Of a stretch of DNA of 47,934 nucleotides, positions 7,739-19,588 are shown piece after piece (the stretch's first letter is position 1; the number at the start of each line of letters is the position of its first letter). The stretch comes from Nitrospirota bacterium (GTDB lineage Bacteria; Nitrospirota; Nitrospiria; Nitrospirales; Nitrospiraceae): NCBI GenBank assembly GCA_026387615.1, contig JAPLLI010000059.1, forward strand, positions 1 through 47,934, written 5' to 3'. The position numbers were made by a program, and so were the translations under genes. The notes beneath the pieces are model-generated. The model was not told the origin of the DNA. It was given only the letters and a program-made list of their open reading frames with translations, and made no database searches.

Positions 7739-10700
7739 ATGAATAGACCGGCCTTCACACAGCAGATACGGTTTGGGCTGATCACCCTCTTCTGCCTACT
7801 CGTCCTCGTGACAGAATCTGTCGAGTATCAGTTCTTCGAGCATCTCAAAACAAAAGAGAAAACATTCGCCGGGAGCGATCTGGCGAGCATCGGCCAGCTC
7901 AAAGCAGGCCAGCTCGCAGCCTTTCTCAAAGAGCGGCGAGGCGACAGCCTCGTCTTCACCGACCTGCTGCATATCGGATTGACTCAAGGCTGGTGGGACA
8001 CCAAGGACAAGGACCTGCCGGCATTGCTCCAGCAGCCACTGCAATCCGTCGTCACCCATTACGATTATTCCGATGCGATCATTCTTGACGCCAAGGGGAA
8101 CGTGCGCTTCCACATCGGCAAATCCACGAGTTTCTCCGAGCCAGAAAAATCCCTCGTACAGCAGGTACTGCAGACGGCCCCGCCGCCATTCTCAGAACTC
8201 TATGCCACCGACCCCACTGCGCCGGAGCATCTCACGCTAGACACCTTCGCTCCGATCAGGAGCCTGGACAAAAAATCCACCGTCGGCGTGCTGGTGCTGC
8301 GAGGGGACTGGCCGGACCTGTTCACGATGATTCAAGCCTGGCCGGTGGAAAGCCGTACCGCCGAAACCCTGGTGATCAAGCGTGACCGCAGCCACGTGGT
8401 CCTGCTCAATGAACTCCGCCACAAGACACAGACCCAGTTGAAGCCCCACATGCCCATCCAGGACGGCATCGATGCGCCTCCCTGGCCGACCATCAAAGCC
8501 GCACAGGGACAATACGGCCCACTGGAGTCTGTCGACCATCGAGGCCAAGCCGTGTTGGCCCACATCCTGCCAGTCCAGGGCACCCCCTGGAGCCTGGTGG
8601 TCAAGATCGATACCGGAGAGGTCCTGGAACATCTTCAAATTATGCAGCAGCTCGCAGCCGCCGGCACCCTGATCGCAGCGATTGGCATCGGGCTGTGGGG
8701 ATACAACTGGCAACGCAGACGGGAACAGGACAGGGTCCGGCATGAGGCTCAGCGAATCGAGCATCGCCTTGCGGCGATCATCGACTCCGCCATGGATGCC
8801 ATCATCTCCGTGGACGAGGACCAGCACATCGTCCTGTTCAATCCAACGGCGGAACGGTTATTCCGGTGCACCGCACAGGAGGCGCTCGGGCAACCGATCG
8901 ACCGCTTCATCCCCCATCGGTTCCGCAACGCCCATCACGAGCACATCCGTTCGTTCGGCCTGAGCGACAAGACCACCAGGAAAATGGGCAAGCTGGGCGC
9001 CGTCAGCGGATTGCGGACGGACGGGGAAGAGTTCCCCATCGAAGCCTCCGTCTCACAGGCGCGGACCGACGGGCAAACTCTCTACACCGTGATCCTGCGC
9101 GACATCAGCCTGCGCAGGCTGACGGAAGCGGCCCTGACGCAAAGCGAAGAACGGTTACGCCTGGCCCTCGCCGCCGCGAACCAAGGCCTCTACGACCTCA
9201 ACGTCCAGACCGGCGCATGCATCGTCAGCCAAGAATATGCCCTCATGCTCGGCTACGATCCGGCAGAGTTCCGTGAAACCAATGAGGCCTGGCGCGAACG
9301 GCTGCATCCGGACGATCGCGAAAAGGTTTACAGGGTGTATGCAGACTACGTGGCTGGCCGATGCAAGGAGTATCGCGTCGAGTTCCGCCAACGCACGAAG
9401 TCCGGGGGATGGAAATGGATTTTGTCGATCGGGCGTCTGGTCGCGCACTCGGCCGATGGACAGCCGCTCCGCATGCTCGGCACCCACACCGACATCACCG
9501 AACGCAAGCAGGCGGAGGATCGGCTCGCGGAAGCCCATACGATGCTCAACCTGGTCCTGGACAACATTCCGCTCTACGTCTTCTGGAAAGATCGGACCTC
9601 GACCTACCTGGGGGGCAATACACTCTTCGCCCAAGCGGCCGGTGTGCGGGACCCGCAAGCCCTCACCGGAAAGACAGACTTTGATCTTGCCTGGAAAAAC
9701 CTGGCGGAATTGTATCGCGCCGATGACCGCACCGTGATGGAAACTCATACGCCCAAACTGAATTTTGAAGAGTCCCTGACAACACCGGATGGCAACGATC
9801 TCTGCATCCGTACAAGCAAGGTCCCCTTGGAAAACCAGGAGGGAACGGTCTTCGGCGTACTCGGCATTTTCGAGGACATCACCGAGCGCAAGCAGGCGGA
9901 ACAGGCCCTGCGAATCAGCGAGGAGCAACTGAGGGAGGCCCAGCGCATTGCCCTGATCGGCAGTTGGGAGCTCGACCTCACCACCGCGGCGCTCTCCTGG
10001 TCCGCCGAAATCTTCCGTATCTTCGAAATCGATCCGACACAGTTTGGCGCCTCCTACGAGGCGTTCCTCCGCGCCATCCACCCCGAGGATCGGGCCAGAG
10101 TGAACGCCGCCTATACCACCTCCATCCAAACCCGCGAGCCCTACGAAATCGTCCACCGGCTGCGTATGGCGGATGGCCGCATCAAATACGTGCAGGAACG
10201 CTGTCAAACATTCTACGACGCAACCACCGGCACACCGATCCGCTCCACCGGCACCGTGCAGGACATCACGGAACTCAAGAAGACAGAGATCGCGCTGACG
10301 CAGAGCGAAACGTTGTTCCGCACCTTGGCCACGATGGCGCCGGTGGGCATCTTCCGCACCGATCCCGCAGGCCAATGCACCTATGTGAACGAACCCTATT
10401 GCGAAATCAGCGGGCGAACCCCTGAGGCGACCCTCGGAAGCGGGTGGGCAGCGGCCCTGCACCCTGAAGACCTGGCACGCGTCGTTGAAGAATGGCAGCA
10501 TGCGATACAGAACAGGGTGCCCTTCGCCTCGGAATTCCGCATACAGCACCCCAACGGACAGACCATCTGGGTCTTTGTCCGGGCCCGGGCGGAAACTGAC
10601 TCCGGCGGGGACGTGCTCGGCTATGTCGGCACGGTCACTGACATCAGCGAGCGCAAACAGAACGAACTGCGGACCGAAACCTCCTTGCACGAGAAGGAAA

Positions 10701-11365
10701 CCCTCTTGCGCGAAGTGCATCACCGGGTGAAGAACAATCTCCAGATCATCTCCAGCCTGCTCCATTTCCAAGCGAAAAAGGCTCAAGATGGGCATGAGCA
10801 ATCCATCTTTACCGAGGGGCAGAACCGACTGCGCTCCATGATCCTGGTCCATGAGCTTCTGTATCGCTCCACCGACCTCCACTGCATTTCCCTCGGCGAA
10901 TATCTCACGATGCTTACCGATCAACTCCGTCACTCCTACCGCGAGGCCGCCACCCGCTTACAGCTCCAGGTCGAGGCCTGCGACCTATCGGTGCCGGCGT
11001 CCATCGCCCTGCCATGCGGCATGATCGTGACGGAACTGGTGACCAATGCGTTCAAATATGCCTACCCGGCAAACCAACGCGGTCCGCTATGCATCCGCAT
11101 CGCCATGGGCGAGGGGGTCTTTCGCCTCTCGGTCTCGGACGAAGGGATCGGTCTTCCAACGACATTCGATCTTACCAAGGCCAGTTCATTTGGACTGCAA
11201 TTGGTCACGAATCTGGCCGGGCAACTGGGGGCGACCCTTACCAGGGAGCCCGGCCACGGCACCACCATTGCCCTGGAGATCCCCTTGCCATCCGGAACGA
11301 TGGACCCGACGCGCCAGTCGGACAATCATCCACGACCGTTCCACACAACTGAAAGCCTCACATGA
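7739..11365 (+). CDS. Multi-PAS sensor histidine kinase, HisKA_2/HWE-like
   Basis: 1208 aa; periplasmic segment between two TM helices, several PAS/PAC repeats (DITERKQAE), [17 protein letters not shown], HATPase C-term. Confidence 0.93.
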   Translation: MNRPAFTQQIRFGLITLFCLLVLVTESVEYQFFEHLKTKEKTFAGSDLASIGQLKAGQLAAFLKERRGDSLVFTDLLHIGLTQGWWDTKDKDLPALLQQPLQSVVTHYDYSDAIILDAKGNVRFHIGKSTSFSEPEKSLVQQVLQTAPPPFSELYATDPTAPEHLTLDTFAPIRSLDKKSTVGVLVLRGDWPDLFTMIQAWPVESRTAETLVIKRDRSHVVLLNELRHKTQTQLKPHMPIQDGIDAPPWPTIKAAQGQYGPLESVDHRGQAVLAHILPVQGTPWSLVVKIDTGEVLEHLQIMQQLAAAGTLIAAIGIGLWGYNWQRRREQDRVRHEAQRIEHRLAAIIDSAMDAIISVDEDQHIVLFNPTAERLFRCTAQEALGQPIDRFIPHRFRNAHHEHIRSFGLSDKTTRKMGKLGAVSGLRTDGEEFPIEASVSQARTDGQTLYTVILRDISLRRLTEAALTQSEERLRLALAAANQGLYDLNVQTGACIVSQEYALMLGYDPAEFRETNEAWRERLHPDDREKVYRVYADYVAGRCKEYRVEFRQRTKSGGWKWILSIGRLVAHSADGQPLRMLGTHTDITERKQAEDRLAEAHTMLNLVLDNIPLYVFWKDRTSTYLGGNTLFAQAAGVRDPQALTGKTDFDLAWKNLAELYRADDRTVMETHTPKLNFEESLTTPDGNDLCIRTSKVPLENQEGTVFGVLGIFEDITERKQAEQALRISEEQLREAQRIALIGSWELDLTTAALSWSAEIFRIFEIDPTQFGASYEAFLRAIHPEDRARVNAAYTTSIQTREPYEIVHRLRMADGRIKYVQERCQTFYDATTGTPIRSTGTVQDITELKKTEIALTQSETLFRTLATMAPVGIFRTDPAGQCTYVNEPYCEISGRTPEATLGSGWAAALHPEDLARVVEEWQHAIQNRVPFASEFRIQHPNGQTIWVFVRARAETDSGGDVLGYVGTVTDISERKQNELRTETSLHEKETLLREVHHRVKNNLQIISSLLHFQAKKAQDGHEQSIFTEGQNRLRSMILVHELLYRSTDLHCISLGEYLTMLTDQLRHSYREAATRLQLQVEACDLSVPASIALPCGMIVTELVTNAFKYAYPANQRGPLCIRIAMGEGVFRLSVSDEGIGLPTTFDLTKASSFGLQLVTNLAGQLGATLTREPGHGTTIALEIPLPSGTMDPTRQSDNHPRPFHTTESLT

Positions 11366-12903
11366 ATAGGCCACGCATCTACATCGTGGAGGACGAGGCG
11401 CTGATCGCCATGGAGATCAGCGATCGCTTGACCCACCTAGGCTACGATGTCTGTGGCAAGGCAACGCGCGGCGAGCAGGCATTGGAAGAGATTCCACAGC
11501 TCGCTCCCGACATTGTGCTGATGGACATTCGCCTGGCCGGCAAGCTGACCGGCATCGACACTGCCGCCAAACTGCGCCAGCGCCTGGACCTGCCGGTCGT
11601 CTATCTCACCGCCTTCTCCGATACCCAATTGATCGAGGCGGCCATCAGCACCGAACCATTCGGCTACCTGCTCAAACCCTTTGAAGAACGTGAATTGCAC
11701 GCGACGCTCCAGGCCGCGCTGTATAAACACCGCATGGAACAGCGCCATGCGCAGGCACGAGCGTTGGAGAACCAGCTCCAGATAGCCGGCAGCATCGCCC
11801 ACGAGTTCAACAATCTGCTTCAAGTCATCGCAGGCCATCTGACCCTGGCCCAAATGGCCGTCCAACCGGACAACAGACCCCTAACAGACAACCTGGACAA
11901 GGCCATGCAGGCCGCGCAAACGGCAGCAGGCCTCACCGACAAATTGCTCGTCTACACGGGTAAATCGCTCACAGAACTCAGACCGACCGATCTCAATGAA
12001 ATCGTGCGGACCTATTCAGTCGCCCCGCCCCTCCCTCACAAGCCACACCGTCAGCTTCAACTCAGCCTGGGCGAGGGGATTCCCTCCATCATGGCCAACG
12101 CGCAACAGATCTTGCACCTCATGGATCAGCTGGTCACCAACAGCGCCGAATCCACCGCCGCCGGCCCAGCGACCATTCGACTCAGCACGGGGGTGATGGA
12201 ATATGACGAGGTCACGCTGGCCCGTCACTGCCTGGAAGGCACGGCCAACCCCGGAACCTACGCCTATCTGGAAGTGGACGATGACGGATGCGGCATGGAT
12301 GCCGCCACCCTCCAACGGGCCTTCGACCTGTTCTTCACCACCAAGTTCGTCGGCCGGGGGCTCGGGCTGCCAGCTGTCCGTGGAATCGTGCAGTCGCATG
12401 GGGGCTGCCTCTTCGTCACCAGCCACCCAGGGCAAGGCACGACGGTTCGCGTCCTCTTCCCCCTCACGGACAAGCCACGCGCCGCGACGCACCAGGCGCG
12501 CCCTCAGCAGGCCGAGAGAGACCGGACCGGTTCGGCGCACACCCTGTTGGTGGTGGATGATGCCGCCACGGTACGGCTCTTGAGCCAAGAAGCGCTAGAG
12601 CTCTATGGCTATCGAGTGCTTGCGGCCGAGAGCGGCGCGGCGGCCCTGGCCCTGTTCCAGGAGCACCACAACGAGATCGACGGGGTCCTCCTCGACTTAA
12701 GCATGCCGGGGATGGACGGCATTCAGACCTTCGAGGCGCTGCAGCAGATCAAGCCTGGCACCAAGGTCCTGCTCGTCAGCGGCTATCACCCGGACGCGCT
12801 CCGCCAACAGTATGGAGAAAAGGGATTCAGGGGTTTCCTGAAAAAGCCGTTCCAATTGTCAGAGTTACACGAAGCAGTCGAGACGCTGCTGCGCCATGCA
12901 TAG
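11362..12903 (+). CDS. REC - histidine kinase - REC hybrid protein
   Basis: 513 aa; [31 protein letters not shown]-box, [17 protein letters not shown]-term [18 protein letters not shown] overlap with the upstream kinase. Confidence 0.92.
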   Translation: MNRPRIYIVEDEALIAMEISDRLTHLGYDVCGKATRGEQALEEIPQLAPDIVLMDIRLAGKLTGIDTAAKLRQRLDLPVVYLTAFSDTQLIEAAISTEPFGYLLKPFEERELHATLQAALYKHRMEQRHAQARALENQLQIAGSIAHEFNNLLQVIAGHLTLAQMAVQPDNRPLTDNLDKAMQAAQTAAGLTDKLLVYTGKSLTELRPTDLNEIVRTYSVAPPLPHKPHRQLQLSLGEGIPSIMANAQQILHLMDQLVTNSAESTAAGPATIRLSTGVMEYDEVTLARHCLEGTANPGTYAYLEVDDDGCGMDAATLQRAFDLFFTTKFVGRGLGLPAVRGIVQSHGGCLFVTSHPGQGTTVRVLFPLTDKPRAATHQARPQQAERDRTGSAHTLLVVDDAATVRLLSQEALELYGYRVLAAESGAAALALFQEHHNEIDGVLLDLSMPGMDGIQTFEALQQIKPGTKVLLVSGYHPDALRQQYGEKGFRGFLKKPFQLSELHEAVETLLRHA

Positions 12904-12927
12904 CCCCCTGCGCCAACGGTCCCCTCA

Positions 12928-15732
12928 ATGAGCACCACCCGCATCTACATCGTGGAAGACGACGCACTGATCGCGATGGAGCTCATCGATCGCTTGACGC
13001 GCTTGGGCTACGAGGTCTGCGGCAAGGCGGCGCGCGGCGAGCAAGCGCTGGAGGAGATTCTCCGGATCAGCCCCGACCTCGTGCTCATGGATATCCGCCT
13101 GGCCGGCGAACTGACCGGCATCGACACAGCCGCCAGGCTGCGCCGGCTCCTGAACGTTCCAATCGTCTTTCTCAGCGCCTTCTCCGACAGCCAATTGCTC
13201 AAGGAGGCGCTCGGCACCGAGCCCTTCGGGTATCTGATCAAACCCTTCGAGGAACGTGAGCTCCAAACCACCATCCAGGCCGCAGCCTGCCAATACCGGC
13301 GGCAGTGCTCATTGCAGGAAGCCAACCAACGCCTGGACGAAACAGTCCGGCAGCGCGACACGCAACTCCATACGCTCAACGAGAATCTCGAACGTCTCAT
13401 TGCCGAGCGCACAGACGAGTTGCGCGAGAGCGAAGAACGCTTGCGGACCCTCTTCGAGCAGGCGGCGGTGGGCGTCGCGGAGATCGACACGCCAACGGGA
13501 CGGTTCATCCGGATCAACCGCAAGTACGGCGAGATCGTCGACTACTCCATGGAGGAGATGCTCGCGCGCGACTTCATGACCATCACCCACCCAGAGGACC
13601 TTGCGTCCGACCTCGCCCAAATGGAGCGACTCAGGCGCGGCGAGCTGCGCGAGTTCACCCTGGAGAAACGGTACATCCGTAAAGACGGCTCGACCGTCTG
13701 GGTGGAGCTGACCTGCTCGCCCCTGTGGGCAAGAGGCGTGGCGCCGACCAGGCACATGGCCGTCATCAAAGACATCAGCGAACGCAAACAAGTGGAGAGT
13801 CAATTGCGGCTCACGCAATTCGCCGTAGAGCAAGCGGCGGACGCCGTGCTGTGGGCCGATGACACGAAGCGCTTTGTCTATGTCAATGCCGCAGCCTGCC
13901 GCTCGTTGGGGTATACGCGGGAGGAACTGTTGACGCTGCGCATTCCGGATATTGCCCCCCGGCATGATCCCGAACGGTTTCAACAGCGGCTCACGGCCAT
14001 CCAACAGGGCAGGTCTGCCACGTACGAATCCCTTCATCGGCGCAAGGATGGGACGGAGTTTCCCGTCGAGGCCTCCATCGCCTATCTCGAGCACGAGGGA
14101 ACGGGCTATACCTGTGGCATTGTGCGGGATATCACCGAGCGCAAACAGGCGGAGCTGGCGCTGCGCGAGAGCGAGGAACGGTTCCGGATTCTCTTTGAAC
14201 AGGCCGCCGTCGGGGTGGCACAGGTCGAGGCGACGACCGGCCGCTTCGTGCGCGTCAATCAAAAATACTGTGACATCACCGGCTATAGCCAGGCCGAGGC
14301 GCTCGAACTTAATGTCCGGCAACTGACATATCCCGACGATCGTGAAGCGAGCCGCGACAGCATGGCGCGACTCACGGCCGGGGAGATATCAGAATTCAAG
14401 ATGGAGAAGCGCTATCTTCGCAAGGACGGCAGCGTCGTGTGGGTGAAGCTCGTGGTCTCGCCGATGTCGATGCCTGGCGCGGAGTCACACTTTAACATCG
14501 CGGTGGTGCAGGACATCACCGAACGGAAAGAGGCGGAAGCGGCCCTGGACCTGCTCCAGGACCAGGTCCGCCAGATGCAGAAAATGGAAGCGATCGGACA
14601 ATTGGCCGGCGGCGTCGCCCACGACTTCAACAATATCCTCACCGCGATCCTCGGCAATGCCGAAATGGCCTGCGCAAAAATCGCGGCCAACCACCCGGCA
14701 CAGACAAACCTCTCCAGGATTCTCGAAGCCGGCGACCGGGCGTCCCGCCTCGTACAACAAATCCTCACCTTCACACACCAACAAGAACCCACGCGAACCG
14801 TGCTGAATCTCTCTCCGGTCGTGCAGGAAGTCCTCGCGATGCTGCGAGCCACTCTCCCGGCCGGCATCGAGCTGACGGCCACCGAGGATGCAGCCACGCC
14901 CCCGATCCTGGCCGATGCCACCCAGATCCATCAAGTCCTGATGAACCTCTGCACCAACGCCTGGCATGCATTGCATGACCAACCGGGCCGGATCGCGGTG
15001 GACCTGGCGCCGATGACGCTCACCCAGCCGCTCCAGACGCTTCATGCGACACTGCCACCCGGCGGCTATGCCCGCCTGTCCGTCCGGGACAGCGGCTGCG
15101 GCATGGCCCCCGACACAGTGGGGCGTATCTTCGACCCCTTCTTTACCACCAAACCGACAGGGGAGGGCACGGGCCTTGGATTGAGCGTAGTTCACGGCAT
15201 CGTCCGTGGACACGAGGCCGCCATCGTCGTGGAGAGCGAGCCGGGCCAGGGCACGACTTTTCACCTCTATTTCCCCGCTACGGAAGCACTGGCCCAGACG
15301 AATGAACCGCCCCAAACCGTCCCGCTCCTGCAACAAGGCCGGGGCTGTCGCCTGCTCTATCTGGATGACGAGGCCATGTTGGTGGAGCTGATCCGTGCCC
15401 AGTTTGAGCCGCTCGGCTATCGAATCACCGGCTGTACCAGGCCGGCAGAAGCGCTGGCTGCGGTTCGCGCCGATCCTGGCGGATTCGATGTCGTGGTGAC
15501 GGACTATAATATGCCGGAGATGTCCGGCCTAGAGGTGGCGCGCGCCTTCTCACTCCTACGGGCCGATCTGCCAGTGGTGCTGGTGTCGGGCTATCTCTCC
15601 CCGGCCGCCCAGGCTGCGATCCGCGCCGAAGGCATCACGGAGATTGTCTATAAGCCCACCCTGTTGCAGCAATTGGGGGCTGTGATCGCACGCCTCCGCA
15701 CCAAACCAATACCTGGAAACGCTGAACCCTGA
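12928..15732 (+). CDS. REC - PAS - histidine kinase - REC hybrid protein
   Basis: 934 aa; RIYIVEDDALIAMEL, three PAS/PAC, GGVAHDFNNILTAILGNAEM, GTGLGLSVVHGIV, C-terminal REC. Confidence 0.93.
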   Translation: MSTTRIYIVEDDALIAMELIDRLTRLGYEVCGKAARGEQALEEILRISPDLVLMDIRLAGELTGIDTAARLRRLLNVPIVFLSAFSDSQLLKEALGTEPFGYLIKPFEERELQTTIQAAACQYRRQCSLQEANQRLDETVRQRDTQLHTLNENLERLIAERTDELRESEERLRTLFEQAAVGVAEIDTPTGRFIRINRKYGEIVDYSMEEMLARDFMTITHPEDLASDLAQMERLRRGELREFTLEKRYIRKDGSTVWVELTCSPLWARGVAPTRHMAVIKDISERKQVESQLRLTQFAVEQAADAVLWADDTKRFVYVNAAACRSLGYTREELLTLRIPDIAPRHDPERFQQRLTAIQQGRSATYESLHRRKDGTEFPVEASIAYLEHEGTGYTCGIVRDITERKQAELALRESEERFRILFEQAAVGVAQVEATTGRFVRVNQKYCDITGYSQAEALELNVRQLTYPDDREASRDSMARLTAGEISEFKMEKRYLRKDGSVVWVKLVVSPMSMPGAESHFNIAVVQDITERKEAEAALDLLQDQVRQMQKMEAIGQLAGGVAHDFNNILTAILGNAEMACAKIAANHPAQTNLSRILEAGDRASRLVQQILTFTHQQEPTRTVLNLSPVVQEVLAMLRATLPAGIELTATEDAATPPILADATQIHQVLMNLCTNAWHALHDQPGRIAVDLAPMTLTQPLQTLHATLPPGGYARLSVRDSGCGMAPDTVGRIFDPFFTTKPTGEGTGLGLSVVHGIVRGHEAAIVVESEPGQGTTFHLYFPATEALAQTNEPPQTVPLLQQGRGCRLLYLDDEAMLVELIRAQFEPLGYRITGCTRPAEALAAVRADPGGFDVVVTDYNMPEMSGLEVARAFSLLRADLPVVLVSGYLSPAAQAAIRAEGITEIVYKPTLLQQLGAVIARLRTKPIPGNAEP

Positions 15733-15784
15733 ACGGTGAGCGATGAAACCAACTCTCTCTTCAGCGCTCCGCGTTCATCGTTCT
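15715..15784. repeat. Period-7 inverted-arm intercistronic element (E3)
   Basis: 15724-15747 GAACCCTGAACGGTGAGCGATGAA pairs with 15760-15783 (19/24 identity to its reverse complement), 12 nt loop; heptamers CTGAACC/CTGAACG/GTGAGCG/ATGAAAC. Confidence 0.8.
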
Positions 15785-15870
15785 GAGCTTAGGGCTTCGC
15801 TCACTGCGGCTTAGAGATAGAGACATTTGAGCAGCCGACTACACTTCGTGAGTCTATAAAATTTCACCAG

Positions 15871-16404
15871 CTACCGGCTGCAGCCTTCGCCGTCACAACC
15901 TCCACGGCCGCCCCTCGGTCCACGATGTTCCTTCCCGCCCATCCCGCTGCCTGGTCCCATCATGCCGGGGCCATGGGCTCCGGCGAAGCTGCGCTCATAT
16001 TGGATAATGGCCCAGATCTCTTCGTCTGTCAGTTGACCGGCAAATCCGATCATCCCGGTGCCTGGCGAACCATTCTTGATGACCCAGAAAATTTCGCCTT
16101 CCGTACGATGGCGCCAGAATCCATGGTGCTGGAAATTGCGAGGCGAAGGATCCAACTGGTCCGCCACCGGTCCATCGCCGCCCCCCTCTTTCCCATGACA
16201 GTTGAAGCAGGTCCCCCTGCCGTTATAGAGCGCTTTGCCCTGTGCGACGGCCTCAGGGGAGTCCGGCAAGGGGCTCGTCAGGGCGCGCGCGTCCGCCAGC
16301 TTGTCGGCCGGCACCAACGGCTGCATCATCTGCCGCTCGGCAGCCCAGGCGGGGATGGCACAAGACAGCATCACGACTATCAGAGAGAACATCTTCGGCT
16401 TCAT
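15871..16404 (-). CDS. Exported monohaem class I cytochrome c
   Basis: Signal peptide MKPKMFSLIVVMLSCAIPAWA; CFNCHGKEGGGDGP; GSPGTGMIGFAGQLTDEEIW. Start at 16404 chosen because AAAGGAG lies upstream; the ORF start at 16446 runs into repeat DNA. Confidence 0.88.
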   Translation of the reverse strand: MKPKMFSLIVVMLSCAIPAWAAERQMMQPLVPADKLADARALTSPLPDSPEAVAQGKALYNGRGTCFNCHGKEGGGDGPVADQLDPSPRNFQHHGFWRHRTEGEIFWVIKNGSPGTGMIGFAGQLTDEEIWAIIQYERSFAGAHGPGMMGPGSGMGGKEHRGPRGGRGGCDGEGCSR

Positions 16405-16420
16405 CGCTCGACTCCTTTGA

Positions 16421-16466
16421 TCATCCGGTCGTCGCTCATCATTCATCGCTCACCGTTCAGCGTTTG
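16421..16466. repeat. Period-7 intercistronic element (E4)
   Basis: TCATCCG GTCGTCG CTCATCA TTCATCG CTCACCG TTCAGCG TTT. Confidence 0.75.
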
Positions 16467-16476
16467 CCACATCCAG

Positions 16477-16968
16477 CTAGGGCGCCACCGGGGACATGAC
16501 AGCTTTCACACCAATTCCGTAGGTATAGACCAGCTCGCCTCCCCAATAGCCGGTCAGGGCCAGGATGACGATCCCGATCACGCCAAGACCCAGCGTCAGA
16601 GGACGGCTATCTTTAAACCACCCCCACTGGATGGCAAGACGCAGCCCCAACAACGCAATGAACAGGACCAGCGTGACCGTGCCCAGGCTTTCATGAAGCT
16701 CCAGCACCGACTCCGGCGCACCGGCCCGTTCGGCCAGCTCCTCGTCCATTCCTCCCGTCGCCACCGCGAGCGCCGCGCTCATCACGCCGGCCAGCAAGCA
16801 ATAGAGACTGGTCTCTCGAAGGCCTCCCGTCGGCCAACGGCGAGCCAGGAAGTCGAACGCCACGCTCACACACAACAATGCGATGGGAAAATGGACGACG
16901 ATCGGATGAATCGGATGCATAGAATGATTCTCCTGCCTCTCTTCGGGGAATGACTCAGCAGAAAACAT
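16477..16968 (-). CDS. DUF2231-type membrane protein
   Basis: 163 aa; MHPIHPIVVHFPIALLCVSVAFDFLARR pattern plus TM helices; start may be internal (MHPIHP). Confidence 0.8.
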   Translation of the reverse strand: MFSAESFPEERQENHSMHPIHPIVVHFPIALLCVSVAFDFLARRWPTGGLRETSLYCLLAGVMSAALAVATGGMDEELAERAGAPESVLELHESLGTVTLVLFIALLGLRLAIQWGWFKDSRPLTLGLGVIGIVILALTGYWGGELVYTYGIGVKAVMSPVAP

Positions 16969-17471
16969 GCCACAAGACTGGAGGAGTCCGCAATGGACCT
17001 GCCGATGACGTTGGTCAATCTGGGGCCTTCTGATCCTTCACGAAGTCTCGCGCTGTCGCGCAAGACCCCACTGCCGATCCTCGCGCCTCCTCCGGCCCCG
17101 TGCCCCTAGTGGCAGCCTGGGATTCCCCTGCCCGTCATGCCGAACGCGACCGCCGCAACTCCCATTTCCCGCGCCACGATCAGGCCTCCAACCAGGACAG
17201 AAATCCAGCCGCCCCCTCCGCGCAGGACGGCGGGCAGGATCACAGAAACGAAAATTCATTGACAGGACTCCGTTCGTCGAGCAGGGTATATTCACACTAG
17301 GATATTCTTTTTAAGCATAGCACATGATTTCTGGCCGGCCAATCAGCCCCCCAGGCATCGCACCATCCGTGACCGCACTGGCGAGTCGACAGAACAAGGA
17401 GCAGCGCATTACGTGACGAATCCTGTATGGCCTCTATGCGTGATCACCCCCTCCGGGCGAGCTGGCGCACT

Positions 17472-18689
17472 ATGAACAAACAGGTTGTCGCAGGGCTCGC
17501 GATAGGGCTGGTCATTCTACTGGTCACCGCGCTGACTCCCGTCAGGGAATCGCAGGCGACTCCGGCCTTTGCGCGCAAGTACAACGCGGACTGTGCCATG
17601 TGCCACTATCCGCATCCTCCCCGCTTAAACTCATTCGGCCAGAAGTTCCGCTGGGCCGGCTATCGAACGCCCAGTGAGTTCAACAAGGATCAGGACGTCA
17701 CAAAGGTGGGAGACTTCCTCTCGACTCGCCTGGCGACCCAGTTCGGCTACCAGAGTCATAACAAGGAACTCTCGCGGAGCGAATTCATCCTGAGAGACTT
17801 CTCGCTCTACTATGCGGGGGCGGTGTCGCAGAATATATCGGCCTGGACTCACACCTATATCAGTGGAACAGGCACCGTCAGTTTCGATGGGCAGATTCAA
17901 GGAGTGATGGGGAAGTCCGACCGTTTCTTCAGCTTGACGGGAGGACAGATGCACTTCCTCCAGCAACGAGGGCTGGGCGGCTTGGATCGCCAGGCCGGCA
18001 TCACGGCCAACCCGGTCAGCAGCACCAAGCTCACCAACGGCGGCGCGCCCATTAACTTCGACACGGTTCAAAAGGGACTAGAAGCCGCCTACGTCCAAGG
18101 GCAGGGGAAGCTTGTGGCCCAGGTGATGAACGGGGTCGACAAAAACGGAAGCGGCACCGCCAATGCCGTGGATATCGACCCGCAAAAGGACTACATCGTA
18201 TCGTATCAACATATCCTGGACGAGATCGCCTCAGGCCTCATGGTCTTCTACAACAAAGGGACGACGCATCTTGTAGCAAATGGTCCCGACCTCAGCCAGC
18301 GGGTGGATTTCTGGCGCACCGGCCTCTACCTGAACAAGGTCGTTCCCATGGGAGAAGTCGGCTACTTTGAACTGCAGGGAGGCTACGTGCGTAGCCATGA
18401 CAGCATGCCGATACAGGCAGGACCTGATAAGGACGGCAACGCCTACTACATAGAGTCTCAGCAATTCTTCATGGGGCCGGAACTGACCTTCATCGAACGG
18501 TTTTCCTTCATTGACCAGGATGTGGGACGTCCGAACAGCGTCCGCAAACTCTACACCGCTGGGGCGGTCACGCGGGTCCAGACCTGGGGACGGGCGGCGG
18601 TGGAATATACCCTGACAGACAATCGGGGGCTAGAAGTGAACGGCACGTCCGGCCATACCTTCCTCCTGGAATACATTCTGTTTTGGTAA
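17472..18689 (+). CDS. Outer-membrane barrel-like protein with N-terminal CxxCH haem motif
   Basis: Signal peptide MNKQVVAGLAIGLVILLVTALTP; TPAFARKYNADCAMCHYPHPPRLNSFGQKFRWAGYRTP; remainder barrel-like, aromatic C-term ...LLEYILFW. The ORF track starts at 17427. Confidence 0.7.
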   Translation: MNKQVVAGLAIGLVILLVTALTPVRESQATPAFARKYNADCAMCHYPHPPRLNSFGQKFRWAGYRTPSEFNKDQDVTKVGDFLSTRLATQFGYQSHNKELSRSEFILRDFSLYYAGAVSQNISAWTHTYISGTGTVSFDGQIQGVMGKSDRFFSLTGGQMHFLQQRGLGGLDRQAGITANPVSSTKLTNGGAPINFDTVQKGLEAAYVQGQGKLVAQVMNGVDKNGSGTANAVDIDPQKDYIVSYQHILDEIASGLMVFYNKGTTHLVANGPDLSQRVDFWRTGLYLNKVVPMGEVGYFELQGGYVRSHDSMPIQAGPDKDGNAYYIESQQFFMGPELTFIERFSFIDQDVGRPNSVRKLYTAGAVTRVQTWGRAAVEYTLTDNRGLEVNGTSGHTFLLEYILFW

Positions 18690-18693
18690 CGAC

Positions 18694-19557
18694 ATGAAGA
18701 ACCTGTTCTGGAAGCCGGAACTGATGAAACCCTTGGCCGGCGTACGACTGTTCCTATGCGTCGCCCTCCTGGCCCCCCTACTCGGCGGCTGCAACGAACC
18801 GCTCCGCCTGGCGAAGCCGATCCATGACAGTCCCGACCGGTATGTGATGTTAGATCCGCGATATGGAATGGGCGATAGCTGGGCGGCCAAACCCTTCGCC
18901 CATCCACTGGTGATGGATGAGAAGGATTGGGCTCGCCTCCTGGATGGCATTTCCGTCAAGCCGCGCAAATGGCTCCTCTCCATCGGCATGGCGCCCGAGG
19001 CGCGCGAGGCCTTCGACAAGGAGGAACGGCAATATCTGGCCCGCTACCTGACCGAAGGCTTTGCCAGGGCGAGACCGGACCATTGGGTCGCATTCTTCCT
19101 CAGCCGCCAACGCGACCATGACCTGATCGAGGTCACGTCCGGCGCGTTCTTCGTCACGGGCGACCGGATACATCTGGCCTTGGCCAATTATCGTTATGCC
19201 GTCTCCATGCCCTTCATCCAGGAGCAAATGCGGCAGGATCCATTGCGCCCGGCTGGTGAATCCTTCTATGAAGTGGTGCCAGGCCCCTATCAGTCGGTAC
19301 AGGCCGTGGCCGGGGACCTGAACCGGCCCCTGTTCTCGCACCTGTCCGATCTAGACATCCAGTACCAGGCCATCCTATCCTCTCCCGTCGCGCCTCGCAC
19401 GGGACAGGAGGATTTCGCCGCGCAGGCCGGAAACAGCCGGAGCCAGCCAGACCAGGTCCGGGAACGACTGAAGGCCCTCCAGAAACTGTGGGAACAGGGC
19501 CTCATCTCCAAAGAAGAATATCAGACCCAACGACTGCGCATCCTGAGTAGCCTCTAG
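18694..19557 (+). CDS. Lipoprotein with C-terminal SHOCT domain
   Basis: 287 aa; lipobox LLGGC; C-term RERLKALQKLWEQGLISKEEYQTQRLRILSSL. Confidence 0.75.
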   Translation: MKNLFWKPELMKPLAGVRLFLCVALLAPLLGGCNEPLRLAKPIHDSPDRYVMLDPRYGMGDSWAAKPFAHPLVMDEKDWARLLDGISVKPRKWLLSIGMAPEAREAFDKEERQYLARYLTEGFARARPDHWVAFFLSRQRDHDLIEVTSGAFFVTGDRIHLALANYRYAVSMPFIQEQMRQDPLRPAGESFYEVVPGPYQSVQAVAGDLNRPLFSHLSDLDIQYQAILSSPVAPRTGQEDFAAQAGNSRSQPDQVRERLKALQKLWEQGLISKEEYQTQRLRILSSL

Positions 19558-19588
19558 CCGTGGATCAACCAGAACGGATGAGAATGAT

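Noticed and set aside
9155-10933. 592 aa minus-strand ORF opposite the multi-PAS kinase (also 13309-14322, 14485-15336, 33913-35199, 42269-43408, 36355-37314 and similar)
   Set aside because: Long antisense ORFs expected in GC-rich coding DNA; they mirror well-supported genes and show no recognisable domains.
15715-15784. Simple Rho-independent terminator interpretation of the period-7 elements
   Set aside because: No U-tract follows the stems, arms are imperfect and periodic, and most lie between co-directional operon genes where termination would cut off the next gene; a role as terminator cannot be ruled out only for E3 between convergent genes.
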